The translations under genes and the position numbers were made by a program. 6,361 nucleotides of DNA from Verrucomicrobiota bacterium (lineage in GTDB: Bacteria; Verrucomicrobiota; Verrucomicrobiia; Opitutales; UBA2995): positions 1-6,361 of the forward strand of contig JAPUIL010000390.1 in NCBI GenBank assembly GCA_027297085.1, written 5' to 3'. Of the stretch, positions 6,329-6,361 are shown piece after piece. Below the pieces are notes generated by a model. The model did no database searches, had not been told where the DNA came from, and worked only from the letters and a program-made list of their open reading frames with translations. Position 1 is the stretch's first letter; each line of letters opens with the position of its first letter.

Positions 6329-6361
6329 AGAATGGAGTATCGACCGGATCGGCAGCAAGCT

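Overview
The window carries seven genes, all on the + strand and tightly packed: the truncated 3' end of one gene followed by six complete ones. Base composition looks balanced, at roughly half G+C. None of the six visible starts has a convincing Shine-Dalgarno sequence. Protein flavour suggests a Gram-negative environmental bacterium, perhaps of the Planctomycetota/Verrucomicrobiota group: a GT4 enzyme with the YYCGACMRDNALA-type N-terminus, a halogenase-like flavoprotein, and an MsrA with a C-terminal extension. That placement is a guess from family resemblance, not a measurement.

Layout: 1-443, C-terminal part of a PQQ-type beta-propeller repeat protein. 467-1801, HemN/HemW-like radical SAM protein with a CxxxCxxC cluster motif. 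1826-2386, chorismate-lyase-like (UbiC/UTRA fold) protein. 2432-3706, flavin-dependent halogenase-like protein with WxWxIP and FxxPxxSxG motifs. 3744-5060, GT4 glycosyltransferase. 5062-5520, YbgC/4-hydroxybenzoyl-CoA-type hotdog thioesterase. 5562-6254, exported MsrA methionine sulfoxide reductase. 6255-6361, non-coding tail with a small hairpin and a short direct repeat. No stretch over 300 bases lacks a gene. I saw no tRNA, rRNA, CRISPR array, IS element or clear intrinsic terminator.

Functional reading: gaps of 23, 24, 45, 37 and 1 bases join the first six genes into what looks like one transcription unit, possibly with an internal promoter before the halogenase-like gene. The radical SAM, chorismate-lyase-like, halogenase-like, glycosyltransferase and thioesterase genes would fit a small pathway that makes a hydroxybenzoate from chorismate, modifies it (halogenation or oxidation, perhaps a radical SAM step), handles it as a thioester and glycosylates it or its product. 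This resembles the parts list of aryl-polyene/xanthomonadin-type pigment loci, but no ketosynthase, acyl carrier protein or ligase is visible here. The pathway is an inference that depends on the flanks. MsrA is probably an unrelated envelope repair gene.
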